From contig CM071598.1 in the NCBI GenBank assembly GCA_036435485.1, positions 141,402,148 to 141,466,147 on the forward strand: 64,000 nucleotides of DNA. The letters are read 5' to 3'. This DNA is from Saposhnikovia divaricata (Eukaryota > Streptophyta > Magnoliopsida > Apiales > Apiaceae). A model generated the notes under the pieces. That model did not search any database, was not told the DNA's origin, and worked only from the letters and a program-made list of their open reading frames with translations. Each line of letters begins with the position of its first letter. The first letter of the stretch is position 1. A program made the position numbers and the translations under genes. Positions 47,832-60,129 of this stretch are shown here, one piece after another.

Positions 47832-50392
47832 CTACGTCTGCACCAGATTTTGTTTTAGATGCTCCATCAAAATAGAGCAACCTCCACTCCTTTTGGTCTC
47901 CTCCTTATTATTCTGAAGTTCACCTCCTGCTTGGGGTATTACCTCCTGCCCCCCGACTTCTTGGTATTCCTTACCTCTGCGGACATCCATGTCTTCAATC
48001 GGAAGGACCTGCCCCCCGATTCCGTCAGGCCTTAACGAGGCTACATAACAGCTTCGTGCCATCTTCTGATCGCCTTTATGTTCTCCAACACCATTCCGGG
48101 TTGGGAACTTGACCTTCATATGATAAGTTGAGGCAACAGCCTTGAATGCATGAAGTCCAGTCCTTCCAAGGATAGCGTTGTACGTTGAAACCGCTTTGAT
48201 TACCAGGAAGTTCAACATCTGAGTGGCCTTCTTGGGCTCCTGTCCAATAGTCACGGGCAATTGAATAGTCCCTTCAACTTTAGATCCTACTCCATTAAAT
48301 CCATATATAGGCATGTTATTGGGGGTCAACTGAGAATCATTGTAACCCATCTTCACAAATGCATCATGAAATAGAACGTCAACGGAAGCTCCATTATCTA
48401 TCAAGACTCGCTTCACTTCTGAGCTTCCAATTACAGGAGTTATGACCAACGGGTCGTCATGGGGGAACTTCACCCCTTCAAGGTCTGAGTCATCAAAACC
48501 AATTGCGATTTCAGTCCTTGCCCGCTTTGGGGCCTCTCCCACGATGTGTATCACTTCTCTGGCATAAGCCTTCCGAGAATTCCTTGTTGTGCCGGCCGTA
48601 GTAGGGCCTCCTGAGATCATGTTGATTATTGACCTTCGGGGCTGTGGGTTGCGATCTTGATCGTCATCCCTTCTATTATAATCTCTAATTTGATTAACAC
48701 GATCGTCACCCTTTGTGAAGTGGCTCAATTTCCCTCTACGGATTAAAAACTCGATCTCATCTTTGAGTTGCTTGCAATCATCAGTGTCATGCCCCACATC
48801 TCTATGGAATCTGCAATACTGATTCTTGTTTCTCTTTTCGGGATCACCCCTGAGTGGCTTCGGCCATCGAAAATCCTTATCCTTCTTAATGTCCAACAAG
48901 ATTCGACTCTTAGGAGTATTCAACCTTGCATACTCAGTGAACCTTGGTCCTTGGATCTTCTTAGGGGCATAGTGGGAGTCCTCGCTAGTTCGGGGATACT
49001 TGTCCCTAGCATCATACTCATGGTCTTGCTTTCGCTTCTTGGAGTCGTTGTTACCTCCTCCTCCACTTACTATGGCTTCTTTCTTCATGCTGTCTTCAGC
49101 TTTAATGTACTTATCAGCCCTTTGTTGGAGCTCGGCCATGTTTTCAGGAGGATGCTTGGCCAATGACCTTTTAAAGAACTCGTCAGTGGTTCCGTGTTCC
49201 AGGGCTACCATGGCCACCTTATTTTCCAGATCAGTGATATTCAGCGTCTCCTTAGTGAACCGCTTGAGGTAATCCCTCAGATTCTCGTTCTTCCCCTGCA
49301 CCACATACATAAGGGATGCAGAACTTTTTTCATGAACTCTCCCACTAATGAACTGGCTGACAAAGGCGGCACTCAGCTCTTTGAATGAGCCAATTGAGTT
49401 TGCAGGTAAGCGGCTATACCACCTTTGAGCCATGCCAGACAGGGTTTGAGGGAACGCCCTACACTTTAAGGCATCGCTCGCAGGCTGCAACAGCAGTGCA
49501 TTTGAGAATGTCCTAACATGGTTTGCGGGATCGCCCGTTCCATCATAGGCCTTAATCGTCGGCATCTTGAACTTCCTTGAGATGCGAGCATTCATTACCT
49601 CTTCAGTGAACGGAGGTGTAGGATCATCAGGATCCCCAAGGGGCATCAGATCCCTAGGGTTACTTTTGGTGGTCTCCACCCTTGTCGATTTTTCAGTTGG
49701 GGCTTTGGCCCTTCGTTGTCTCCTTGAGGGCCTCTCCAGATTTATAATGGGAATCCTCCCTGTAAGTGGAGGAGGTTGAATCAGACTTCGCCTTGCTTGC
49801 TCTCTAGCAATATCATCCTTCAACCTTTGGATCTCAGCTTCATTAGCCTTAATCCTTTCCTCAGCCGTTTGTGGAGGTTCATCATGGATTCTTTGGGACC
49901 TCCTTCGAGGTTCTTTACTAGCACGTCGCCTCCTCGGGGCTTCATCACGATCATCGTTGCCATCCTCAGACGTTGAATCATCATTATAGGGACCAGAGTA
50001 ATCATCGTACTCTCGATCTCGAATCTGTAAGGCATGACCGCTCGGTCCAGGTTCCCTGTGTTGAGGGGGATAGTTAGGCAGCCCATACATCGGGTTGGTA
50101 TTCAAAGGGAGATCCGTGGTGTGGATCTGTACCCCCGGAGGCAGCGTACGACCAGCGCTATCAAGAGGAGAAACCACCATCTGAAGAGGGTTAGTTTCTT
50201 GGCTTTGAGGGATAGTCACGGGTAAAGTTCCCTCAACATGGGGAATCGTCCCTGAGGGTTGAGAGGTTAGAGGTTGAATGACCGTCCCTGTTGGTGGGGG
50301 TAATTGTCCTTCTTCAGCGGTGATGAGCGGATCAGAGATGGCAGGTGGAGCAGAGCGGCCTCAGTCGATGTTGTTCTTCGTGTTTGAACCAT
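47832..50392 (-). pseudogene. gag: gag-protease of the young Tat-like element, one 5' frameshift
   Basis: The main frame is open for 795 codons to the stop at 47832, and its frame continues open upstream to about 50366. The natural start is probably the ATG at 50392 in a strong context (ACCATGG), one frame away: a single-base shift near 50360 separates the first dozen codons. Order in the 795-codon part: acidic/Arg-rich N-terminus, coiled-coil-like EERIKANEAEIQRLKDDI (about 125), gag core from PTIKAYDGTGDPANHVRTF (about 225) to about 380, knuckle-like CRFHRDVGHDTDDC (about 470), then an aspartic protease with VLIDNGASVDVL (about 605) and AILGRTGLHAF. It ends in a fused 15-residue tail derived from a second-RNase-H fragment in another frame. 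Confidence 0.85.
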
Positions 50393-50404
50393 GGTTGATG
50401 TTTT

Positions 50405-50423
50405 CGTCCCACAGACGGCGCCA
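50405..50423 (-). other. primer-binding site of the young Tat-like element
   Basis: The minus strand reads TGGCGCCGTCTGTGGGAC three bases from the LTR, a common Tat/Ogre-type site. The cognate tRNA is not assigned here. Confidence 0.8.
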
Positions 50424-50426
50424 AAA

Positions 50427-50914
50427 TGTTGTGGAATAAAAACTAGGTTACGATTTGTAATTAATGCTAGGGTGGTTGAGCTTCGAGCTTTAATGGCTGT
50501 TTCTGCGTTCGAGACTTAATCGGTCCTCACAGAGTGCCTACGTATCTCGTATTGAGAATCAAGCCAACGTAGTTCTGAGGGTGAAGGAGCAGGTCCTTAT
50601 ATAGGCTGAGAAGCCTTAGAATTATGGTAGGAATAGGAGACTTGGTAGACAAGTCTTTGGGGAAGGTTCTAGATCTATTCCTTGTAGGAATCAGTTTCCA
50701 TATTGAATTGGATGCCTTGGTGGCTAAGTCTGGTGGAAATAATATCCTTATCCAACTTTTATTGCTGAGCTGTTTATTACACCCAATATTAATTACGAAA
50801 TTAATATTATAATTAGGGTTTGGGCCCATCTAGCGGGCCCCACGTTTGGACCATTCTAGGCTTAATTAATGCCACATTAAATGTGTCTTTAGGGCTTATT
50901 TTCAGCCCATATCA
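50427..50914 (-). repeat. 5' LTR of the young Tat-like element
   Basis: 488 bp, about 99% the same as 43550-44037. TATATA at 50598-50603. Followed by the GTTAG duplication. Confidence 0.92.
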
Positions 50915-50919
50915 GTTAG

Positions 50920-52540
50920 TAAATATTTTATTACTATAAAAATATGTAATTTATTCATACAGTAAATAAAATAAATTTTATATTTCAAAAAAATTGTTAA
51001 GTAAGCAAGATAAGTAAATTAGGATGAGAATTATATGATTAATTTAGTTTTAGTGGTAAATTTTATTTGGCTCTTGTAAATATATTTATGAAAATTAATT
51101 CGTAATATATAATAATGTAATTACGATTAATTGTAAATCAAAAGACTGAAAATTTAATATTACGAAAATCGTTTATTATTATATATTTGTATAATCCTGA
51201 TTGAGTTTAATTTAAAACATTAATTTATTAAAAATATTTTTCACATTGAAAAATATGTAATATAAAGATATGTTGAATCAAGTAACTACTATATTTAAAT
51301 TATAATTGTTAACTAACCATGTTTAGTATAATAAGATAAGAATGGTAAATAAGGAAAATTTTTAATACATTATAATTGGTCTAAAATTTAGAATGACCTC
51401 TAATTGATCCTAAAATATGTCATAATTTTTTAGTTGAGTAACTGCATTTAATTTTATACCTGGATAAATTTAGCTATTATAATAAAGGATATCTAGCCGA
51501 TCACAAAGTAATTTCTTTTTAAAACCATTAAAGGCCATCTCGAAATTTTAAATTAGCTTGATTTATATTTCCTTTCTTTATATGTTTAACTAAACTCGGT
51601 TTAAAGATTTGAGTTAACATGGATTCTTATCCTATATAATTTCTCTTATTAAAATTTTTATTTATATTAAGTTCTTATATTTATCTTTTAATTGACTTGC
51701 AAGCCTTCACTTACCGAGTTCTTTAACAACTTTTACGTTACTTAATTAAAAAATTAGAATATGTCACAATATTAATTAATTAGTGAATAATAAGAGACCA
51801 ATATGTTAGTAACAATGTTACCATATATAATTATGATTAACCATGACATGGTTGATAGATTTAACTTTGGTTAAAAAAGTAAAAATAGAAAAGATGGTAA
51901 AGGTAATATGATTGGTCTAAAAGTTAGTAATGATTTCTAATTGGTTCTAAAATAATTCATAATTTTCTGATTGGTATATGTGGTAGATTCAGGTATGATA
52001 ACAAAAGATATATGAAAAAGTATACATTAATAATTTAAGTAAAATATAATAAGACTTTCTACATTGAATAGATTATTAACGTAAAATTTGTTTTTGTATT
52101 TTGTCTACTAAGATGATTTCATTTGGATAATAATTGTTAAATCATCATTAAATTTAAAATTATTTTGTTAGTTTCGTGTGGGCTATAAAAATCATTTTGA
52201 TTTCTAAATATTAAGATGGAGTCCAAATAGTAAATATGAATTCTTTTTATATATTTTAATTACAATTTTATTATTTTTTCTCTAATTTTTCAAATTCAAA
52301 AATTTTTATTTACTGCAATAAAATTAAAATCTAACTAACAAAAAATTCAATTCAATTAGAAAATAAAATTGAATATGAGAACAAAATATAGTTATACTAT
52401 AATATTTAAACAATTTTTTTTAAAAAAATTATAGATTTGGATTTCGATCGATAATTTAATTAACAGGAATCAATTATTTTCCCATCTAAATATATTCCCT
52501 TTATAACTTTCATAATTATGTCTAAAATATTCATCGCCAA
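50920..52540. other. AT-rich spacer with internal repeats
   Basis: No gene seen. 51121-51310 is a diverged copy of 42997-43180. A second internal repeat links about 51340-51440 with 51900-51990 (shared ATTGGTCTAAAA and TCTAATTG blocks). Confidence 0.55.
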
Positions 52541-52547
52541 ATTTATA

Positions 52548-52855
52548 CTCTTTATTAATATGAAAAACCATATTTAAATGATGCGTAGTAGTACAAAATT
52601 ATCAAAATATCGAATGTGATTATCACTAAATTCCGATTCGATTTCTTACAACTACATAATTTTACCAGAAAGTTTCCTTAGCTTTTACCTCAGATTCGAT
52701 CACTAAAACTACATAATTAAATAGTATTTATTTATTAAATGCTTTCATCATTCAAATTTCTGCAAGTACGTATTTAAATAATACTTATTGATTATATTTA
52801 TTCTTGCTAATTTGTTAATAATCTGTGTCATGCTTCACACAGGTTACAAGCTACT
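52548..52855 (+). mobile_element. Helitron-like 3' fragment related to 40094-40432
   Basis: Similar along most of its length to 40094-40432. It has the terminal hairpin CTGTGT...ACACAG (52822-52841) and ends GCTACT, a degenerate form of CTAGT, directly at the LTR fragment starting at 52856. Confidence 0.45.
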
Positions 52856-53395
52856 TGTTGAGGATGGAATACACATGCAAGAAAATACAGGGGGGGTTGA
52901 ATGTATTTTCAAACTTTTCTCGGATTTAACACTTAAGAACGTTTGTTTGAAGGTGTGAATCTATGTTCTTGTTTTTGTAGCTGAGTGTGTGTTTGTGTTT
53001 AACAAAATATATTATTGCGGAAGTAAAATTCAATACACAAGCACTCACTTTAATCTAACGTTGTATTAGATCAAGATTTTTGCTACAACCTGTGAATACA
53101 AAAATTAGTATTCTCAGCTTATCTCTTTCTCAGAGAGTTGTTCTTACAAATTAAATCTCTGTATTGTGCTTCTCTCTCTCGCTTGCTACCCTCTGCTAGA
53201 GAAGTGAGGGTTGTACACTTATAGAACATGCGTACACCTTACTTACTATAAAAGATAGAAAAGGCAAATCTACTTTCTAACTTATCTATCATTATTTTGG
53301 AATACAACCTGGCAACATGTATTTTTACTTTCTTTAACCTGCCCAGATCCACTGATTTAAGCTGAAGGAATATTTATTAAATTTGAAGCCCTAAT
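52856..53395 (-). mobile_element. copia-type LTR fragment
   Basis: Starts TGTTGAGGATGGAATACACA. On the minus strand an LTR would end ...ATCCTCAACA, preceded by a run of C (GGGGGGGTTGAATG on the plus strand), as in many Sirevirus LTRs. The right limit is not defined; sequence changes to Tekay-like DNA near 53400. No internal domain is attached. Confidence 0.45.
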
Positions 53396-53901
53396 TTTTT
53401 TTTTTAAAACGAAGGTGGTCGGGCGAATTTTTTTTTTTCCGAAATTTTTCGCAAAAATGAAGGGTTCACAATTCTATGTATACCAAAGCAGATAGAATCT
53501 TAAAACATTTGAAATAACAGGATAATTGAAGTAAAACTGGAATTTTAACAACTTGGAAATGAAACAAATATATACGTCCCACAGAAGGGGAAAAAGTTTC
53601 GAACTGAAATATGCCACATCGTCCTGGATACATATATATCCGAATAGTCGGTACTACCAAAAGTCAATCTACTTATCCACTAGTCTCAGAAGGAATACTA
53701 CAGTCGAAGTTAGTCGTTCCACAAAATCGGCACTACTAAGGTCATCTAAACCTAACAGACCATGTTGTCATCACCCATCACGAACTATCTATGGAATGGG
53801 CCAAGTCCTGTATCCTCATCATAATTGTCACAAATATCTGTTCCACCTCAGACCTTGATATCAATCTGCCATTCGTCACTGGCAATGCCCGGACCATCTC
53901 A

Positions 53902-54223
53902 CTAACTCCCTCCTCGTGCCTTATCATTTCCCTCCTCATCTCCCACTCGACCGCCAGCTAGGCCCTCCACTAGCCCTACAGGCTCAGAGGTCAGTTCCTC
54001 GTAGTCGTCGCTGTCTAAGTAAAGAGGACTCCACGGGGGTGAAGGTGGTGAAGGGGACCTCATAGTAAGTGGGGAAATTAGTGGAATGCCAATCCTCTCG
54101 TTCCCCTCACTAGGGTTCTCTTCTGGATTCTCTTCGATCGGGTCTGCGTCCATCTCGAAGAGCGCATCATCATGTGCCTGTTAGAAAACCTCAGGGTCTG
54201 GTATATCCGGTATCTCAGCCATC
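53902..54223 (-). pseudogene. leader ORF of the Tekay-like minus copy
   Basis: Starts ATG GCT GAG ATA CCG at about 54223 (MAEIPDIPDPEVF), meets an in-frame TAA, then continues in the same frame QAHDDALFEMDADPIEENP and an acidic Pro/Ser-rich tail to a stop at 53902. The segment after the TAA matches the remnant at 23820-24110. The protein is strongly acidic with no known domain. It lies between primer site and gag, like 60130-60735. Function unknown. Confidence 0.6.
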
Positions 54224-54429
54224 TATAATCCAAACGAAAACGTGTCCCTAGCCATCAATTCAAAAGGAAAAGGGTTTCCAAGAAGTAATTCCCTTGCGGG
54301 CTTAATCTTAAACAGTCAGGGCTATATCCATTAACCCGACTACGAACTCGATCTAAGCTCAAGGTATTATTATTATTACGGGTATTATTAGACTCAATCT
54401 CCTATCGTTTCTGAGGACTGTAACCAAAC

Positions 54430-54441
54430 GCTCTGATACCA
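54430..54441 (-). other. primer-binding site, initiator tRNA-Met type
   Basis: The minus strand reads TGGTATCAGAGC four bases inside the LTR at 54446. Confidence 0.9.
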
Positions 54442-54445
54442 TCTT

Positions 54446-56530
54446 TGTGACACCCCCAGACCCGGGGTCAGGGATCTAGGATAGCCACGATCCATTTATT
54501 CCTCGCTGTACCTGAATTACCCACAACATTCACAATACACTTGCTCATGACCCCACAATATACAAACACTCACACTGGTTAGAGTCTCAGAAATGACACA
54601 CTACATTATCTGCGGAATAAAATATAGTTATTACAAACCCAATGTTTAACCGAATACATTCTTACATAAGTCATGTCTATAGATTAAATGGTCTAACAAA
54701 AGTTACAGACTGATTCAACTGGTCTTCACTTCCTCGGGAATCACTATCATAAACTGTTCACGGAAATGCCTTGCGTTTCCCACTTGCTTGCGGGCTGTGT
54801 GCCTTATCCTTGGCATCTCGCTTAGCTGCTATATAATATATAAACAATAGCAAGAGTGAGCGAAAGCTCAGCAAGGTAGATAAAGTATGGCATAATCTGC
54901 CTCGGAATGAAAGTCCAGTATAAGCTGGTATAAGACAAGAATTGTCAAAACATCTCAACAGAGAAATCATTTCCTTTACCGGGAAATATTCAAAAATAGT
55001 ACGATCTTAGTACTTTAATTATCAAATACTATCTTATATGAAAGATATATAAAGCTCACATCTACCAAAGCAATTTATAAAACATGCATCCTTTACTGAA
55101 AACTTGAATATTCAAACTTAATGGGATTGGATAGAAACTGGATGCAAAGACTCCCCTTGGGAAAACAAGATCAGCAGTTTCAGATACTGCCAGACAGAAT
55201 GAATAATGCTTCGTAGGAAAGAGAATTAACTTGAACTTGTTGTGGGAATTTCCTGGCGCACCCCTGCTCGATGATCAGTCGATATGCATGGGGCTCTTGT
55301 GATCAAAATTTCTACATGTAGGGGACAATCCCGGTTCCCAGTCTGCCCCGACCTCATCAGGGCCGTGGATGGATGATGCGCCACCTTCGCCTCTAACTCC
55401 GATTCCCACTTCTTGTCTTTGCATGAATCTGCAGACCTAGAACTGAATAAATTCGAGTTCCCCGAGTCTCTACCCGTTAGCAGATCTTACCCGTATCCTT
55501 TGGTTACTTCCGGAATCAAATGGAAGCTAACCGAAACTTTTCGCTAGCCTTCGGCCGGAATCACAATTTGAAAAACAAATGGTTCACACGAAATCAAGAC
55601 TGAATCTTATATTCTTTTAACAAAACTGGAAACCCTTAATAATAATAGGGTTATATTCTTTGGATACACTTGAAGATCTTGATAAAGAAAATCAACAATG
55701 ATTCACGAACTCTGGATTCCCAATCTGGATGGAATTGAAAGCGTATAGATGGCTCAAGTGAGCTGATAATAATCACGAATAATTATTTGGGAATCCTCAT
55801 AATTTTTGAAAACATTTTTGAAGGTCAGAAAATATTTAAAATAATTTTTAAAGACCTTGAATGATTTTAAAATAAATAATTATGAATTTCGAATCATTTA
55901 AAAAGATTTAATAAATATTCGAATAATATTTATTAAATAAGTCCCAAAAATAAAATAATGATTTAAAATAATTATCTGAGAATAAAAGAATTATTCGAAT
56001 AATATTTCTCGAGTCGCTTCCAAGAAATTAATACTTGTGAATATACGAATAATGTTTATGAAAGAAAAACATTATTCAGAACGAATAATAATTTTGTCCC
56101 TGGAATCCCTTGGATTTCCTCGACAATCTCAAAATACTGACTCCCGGTCTAGAGTTGAAACAACAGGTATGCTCTTATCTTTAGAGCTGCAAGGTAAACC
56201 GGTTTATAACTATTTATCTCGAAGCTAGTATATAAACCAAGAATCAAAATTCAATTTAACACGATAGAACAATTATCGCAAAACTGTATAATACTATACA
56301 TGGCAAAAGTAGTATTATACAGCAATACTTCAAAATTATAGGTTTAGAAAACTTGCCTGGTATACTGGTCATAGTAGGGGCTCGCAACGATGTCCGATAA
56401 TCTAAACAAATAAAGAACACATGATTTATCCCCTAGACGATCCACTTATAACTCATTACTTGTATACTTAAACGATTTACAACCAAGGCATTATTGGCTC
56501 ACCCTAGACCCGTACTAAGTCCATATTAAT
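54446..56530 (-). repeat. Tekay-like LTR, interrupted
   Basis: Starts TGTGACACCCCCAGACCC and follows the same order of blocks as the LTR at 12407, at lower similarity (e.g. ACTTGCCTGGTA...CGATGATCTA equivalents near 56350). 2,085 bp are present. Confidence 0.75.
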
Positions 56531-59396
56531 TGTTAGAACCCTGATTTTTGTAATATTTTTTTAAGAATGTAATATCTCATGACATTGTGAATTGGGAACC
56601 TTTTTAAACCACCTATGTTGTTTAATGGAATTGATTATCTGAGAATTTAATGCTGTTATATTCACATGTGGGATGAGAAGGGAAGGTGGTTGAAAACAAT
56701 GAACCTACTACCCTTAAAATTCATAAAAACTTGGGACTTGAGAATGATTGGAGTATTAAAGATTTTAAGAGCTGATGACAAGAGGTTATGCACATTTAAG
56801 GGAATTGCACAATCAAGTACTTAAGGAATTACAAAGGAAATCTCTACGCGACAAAATGTTATTACGAGAGGTTAATTAAGATACGTTAAGAATTAAGGAT
56901 TAAGTGACCAACATTGGTGGAGGAATAAAATAAGAAGATATTGCATGCAAGGTACCATGCAACTAGTTAGTTAGAAAAGCAAACTAGAAAGGCAAAAGTA
57001 ACTAGATGAATAGTGTAAAGTACATGCACCATGCTTTAAGGGACAAGAGGGTATGGCTTGACCTAGGGGGCTAGCTACTAGGCTTGGATACATGTGACTT
57101 ATACATATCTATACCTATCACATTACTACATCTCATAATTCAAACCAAGCAACAAAACAAACACTCTCTCTCCCTCTTGCTAGCTCTCGGCCGAACCAAG
57201 CAAGGAAGAAGAAGAAGAAATTTCTTCAAGCTTCCACCCACTCATAATTCCTAGAGCTTCCTTGTATCATAGTGAAGGTATGTTATCAATTTCAAAGCAT
57301 TTCATCCATCCAATCTTGAGTTATAAATTGTTAAAGTTTGGATGAAGAGTAACCAAAGTTTAGTTTCTTTTAGATCTTGAATTTTAAGGCTTGTAGAGAC
57401 TCATCCAAGGTGTTCTTAAGGTTCATAAAGCTCACCCAAGGTTCCTAGAGACTCAAGGAAGGTATAAACTCTCTCAACCCTTAGCCATGACTTGTTTATA
57501 GTTCATATTTCTAGATCTACAAGTATTAGTGCATATCTTGGTAGTATGAGTTATAGATGATGAAATCTTGAAGTTATATGCTTGATCTTTGTGTGTTAAG
57601 CCTTGTTCTTGAATGGTATAGTCCTATGTATGTTAAGAGATGAATATTGGTGGCTTTGATGTTGAAAAGAAAGTGTGGTGATAATTTGAAGTGTTGAAGT
57701 TGTAAAAAGGAGCTTGCTGAAAATTCTGGGAGCATGAGTTGTCTTGTAGGAGGGATCCGAACCCCTTAAACTTGTCTCCTTAAGACCTAATACATATGGT
57801 TAGAAATTTATTTGAATGTAGTTTCCAGAAATATAAAGTTCATGACTAGGTGATGTCCAGGTTTTGAGTTATGGCCCGAGAAGTGTAGAGTCATTTTGAG
57901 ATCCGGGCTGCACCATTTGGTCAACTTGTGAACCACCTTTAGACCCTTAAAATTTATGCAAACTTTATGAAACATTGAGGGTAGCTAGATTTTACAGTGG
58001 TAAAGATTACCCAAAAAGAATTGGATTAAAATATGTATTTTTGAATTTTATAAAAATGTTAGAGTGAGGTGCGCGCAAGCGAGAAAGTCATACGAGGAGT
58101 TAGTTTGATATGGCTTCAAGGATAAGTAATTATGTTTCGAGTGTGGTAAATAATTCGAGTCAAATTAGTGACGAGCGTAATTGAGTGATGACATGGACCT
58201 ATAGGAGGGTTAGAGGGTCATATGATGGAGTCATTAAGGTAGTCTTACATTCTTTAAAAACCATGTGATTAAGAGGAATTGATAAGGTACTAACGAGCGA
58301 ATATTGATTATGTATAGATCCTCATTCCACTCCGCAAGCTCGACCACCCCAACCTCACCAAGGAAAGTTTACCTTTCAAAACTCTTACATAAAGATTTTC
58401 ACTGTTGTGTTTGTAGATTCCGTACGTATTATGTGTTATGTTTTGCAAGACTTTATGTTGAGATTGAGATATATGTAAATGTGCTTACACCCTTGAACTT
58501 AGAATGAAAAGTGTCTCTTCGGACGACGACTCTAGTAATAGAGGTCGTAGCGGTCCAAATATACTATTGATCGGGGAGCGGTATATTTTTTTTTGACGCA
58601 ATTAAGTTACGATGACCCGCGGGGTAAAGCGGGAAGTATCGTACGTTTATGTACTTAATTATTTATACGTTATCAAAAATATTCAAAAATACTTATATTA
58701 GATTAAAAGATTATTTTAATTAATTAATTACCTTATTAATTTTTACTAGATCTCGAAACATTACCTATTAATTATTATTTTGAAAACGAAACTAAACCAA
58801 GATACCTCTAACGCTTTCAAACTCGAACTCTTTCGAACTCAAAACATTTTTGAAAACCCCCGGTCAGGTTTTACTCACTTGCACGTTTTTCAAGAATTAT
58901 TGGTCGACTGAGGTCGAACCTCAATTACTCAATTTTCAATCAAAATTTTTTTTCGAAAGAACAGAAAAAGGGGACTCTAGCAGGTGTGGGAATCGTTGAC
59001 GAACGATTCCCGGGATGTGTAAGCGGCCGTGAGCCAGGCGGTCCATCAATTATTCCGGCCCAGGTGTTGCCGAAGGATGATTACGGATGTAGTTTTCATC
59101 GAGGGTGATTACGGATGTAGTTTTCACCCGAGGTAGTTACGGATGTAGTTTCTATCCTTCTACTAGTAGAAAAGACCCGCGGATTATTGGACTTGGGTAT
59201 GGTGACTGATCATCGTCAATCCTTGTCAAGTTTATGTTTTCTTCAAGTCCCATCCTCCACTTTGGAAAAATACTCGAACACTGCTTCTTTGGCCTAAGTG
59301 CCAAGTTGCCGATAGTATTATATTTTGATAAGAATAACTTATTGATATAATTAAGTTTAATATTTGTTAAATCAAATAAAATGCTTACACTACTTA

Positions 59397-59432
<36 letters not shown>

Positions 59433-59931
59433 CTGAGCTATAGTTGCTCACTCTTGCTTGTTTTAAAAATTGCAAACACAACAGTTAAGAGAAATGGAAA
59501 GACCCCGTCAGACTGTCCGAAAGCAGGTGACTAGACCTCAGGCAGCAGCTGAGATTCCACCGGTAGGCCCCATTAGACGGATTGGTTTGCAACTTTTGTT
59601 AGTACGCTTTATTCATAAGTATGACCTGTGCAAGGCAGTGTACCGAAACTATTATTCAAGCCGCTAACACAGCTTCATGTAGAAGCATTGTTAGTAGCCT
59701 AAATACTATTTAATTTGGTCTGTAATAACTCTAAGACTTTTACTTTTTCTCAATCAAGTTGTAGGACATTTCTGAGAATCTAACCTCTCTGTGTGTGAAT
59801 ATGTGTGCGGTGTGAGTTTTATTGCGGGGTCGATTGCTGTTATATACATTATGTGCAAGAACAGGTATGTTATTAATGGAAAATGGACCGTGAGCGCCTG
59901 GATCTCCGATCCTGGATCTAGGGGCGTCACA
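56531..59931 (+). repeat. 5' LTR of the Tekay-like plus copy (3.4 kb)
   Basis: Starts TGTTAGAACCCTGATTTTTG and ends GATCTAGGGGCGTCACA, mirroring the ends of the other two Tekay-like LTRs (TGTAAGAACCCC... and ...GGGGGTGTTACA). Contains a 28-bp tandem repeat (three copies, 59078-59157, core TTACGGATGTAG) and a (TA)n tract at 59401-59430. Open frames inside are short and unsupported. Confidence 0.85.
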
Positions 59932-59935
59932 GAAA

Positions 59936-59947
59936 TGGTATCAGAGC
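59936..59947 (+). other. primer-binding site, initiator tRNA-Met type
   Basis: TGGTATCAGAGC four bases after the LTR. Confidence 0.92.
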
Positions 59948-60129
59948 GGAGGTTACAGTTCTCAAAAACGACAGTAATTTAACGAAGCAACCCTAATAAC
60001 AACCCTAATAATACCTAGAACTCTCATCGAGTTTGCTGTGGGGTTATCGAATATAGCCCTGACTTTAAGGCCCGTGAGGGAACTACTCCTTAAACCTGAC
60101 TTTAAGTCGGGTTATCTGATGACCCTGTT

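Larger units (their letters stand above)
43550..50914 (-). mobile_element. complete young Tat-like Ty3/gypsy element lacking RT and integrase
   Basis: 7,365 bp with 488-bp LTRs at both ends, exact GTTAG duplications (43545-43549 and 50915-50919), a TGGCGCC-type primer site and a polypurine tract. LTRs differ at about four bases by eye. Order on the minus strand: LTR, primer site, gag-protease, a short duplicated piece of the plant-type second RNase H, an unidentified 0.8 kb, the end of the first RNase H, the second RNase H, a linker fragment, two tandem-repeat zones, polypurine tract, LTR. It cannot replicate alone, so its recent insertion implies help in trans. Confidence 0.9.
53396..56530 (-). 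mobile_element. Tekay-like element, 5' portion, interrupted at 56531
   Basis: The minus strand has a partial LTR (56530-54446), a tRNA-iMet primer site (54441-54430), a leader ORF and a post-leader spacer similar to those at 22750-22920 and 60735-60870. The right side stops abruptly at 56530 where the plus-strand copy begins, about 2.1 kb into the LTR; the remainder may lie beyond the window. The left side ends near 53396 in A/T homopolymer runs against the copia LTR fragment. Confidence 0.75.

Noticed and set aside
59470..59667. 65-codon frame within the Tekay-like LTR
   Set aside because: It is short, lacks a counterpart in the other LTRs and lies in LTR sequence with no domain.
7830..59947. 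tRNA-Met-like matches at 7830, 24182, 54430 and 59936
   Set aside because: Only the 12 bases complementary to the tRNA 3' end are present, each next to an LTR; these are primer sites, not tRNA genes.
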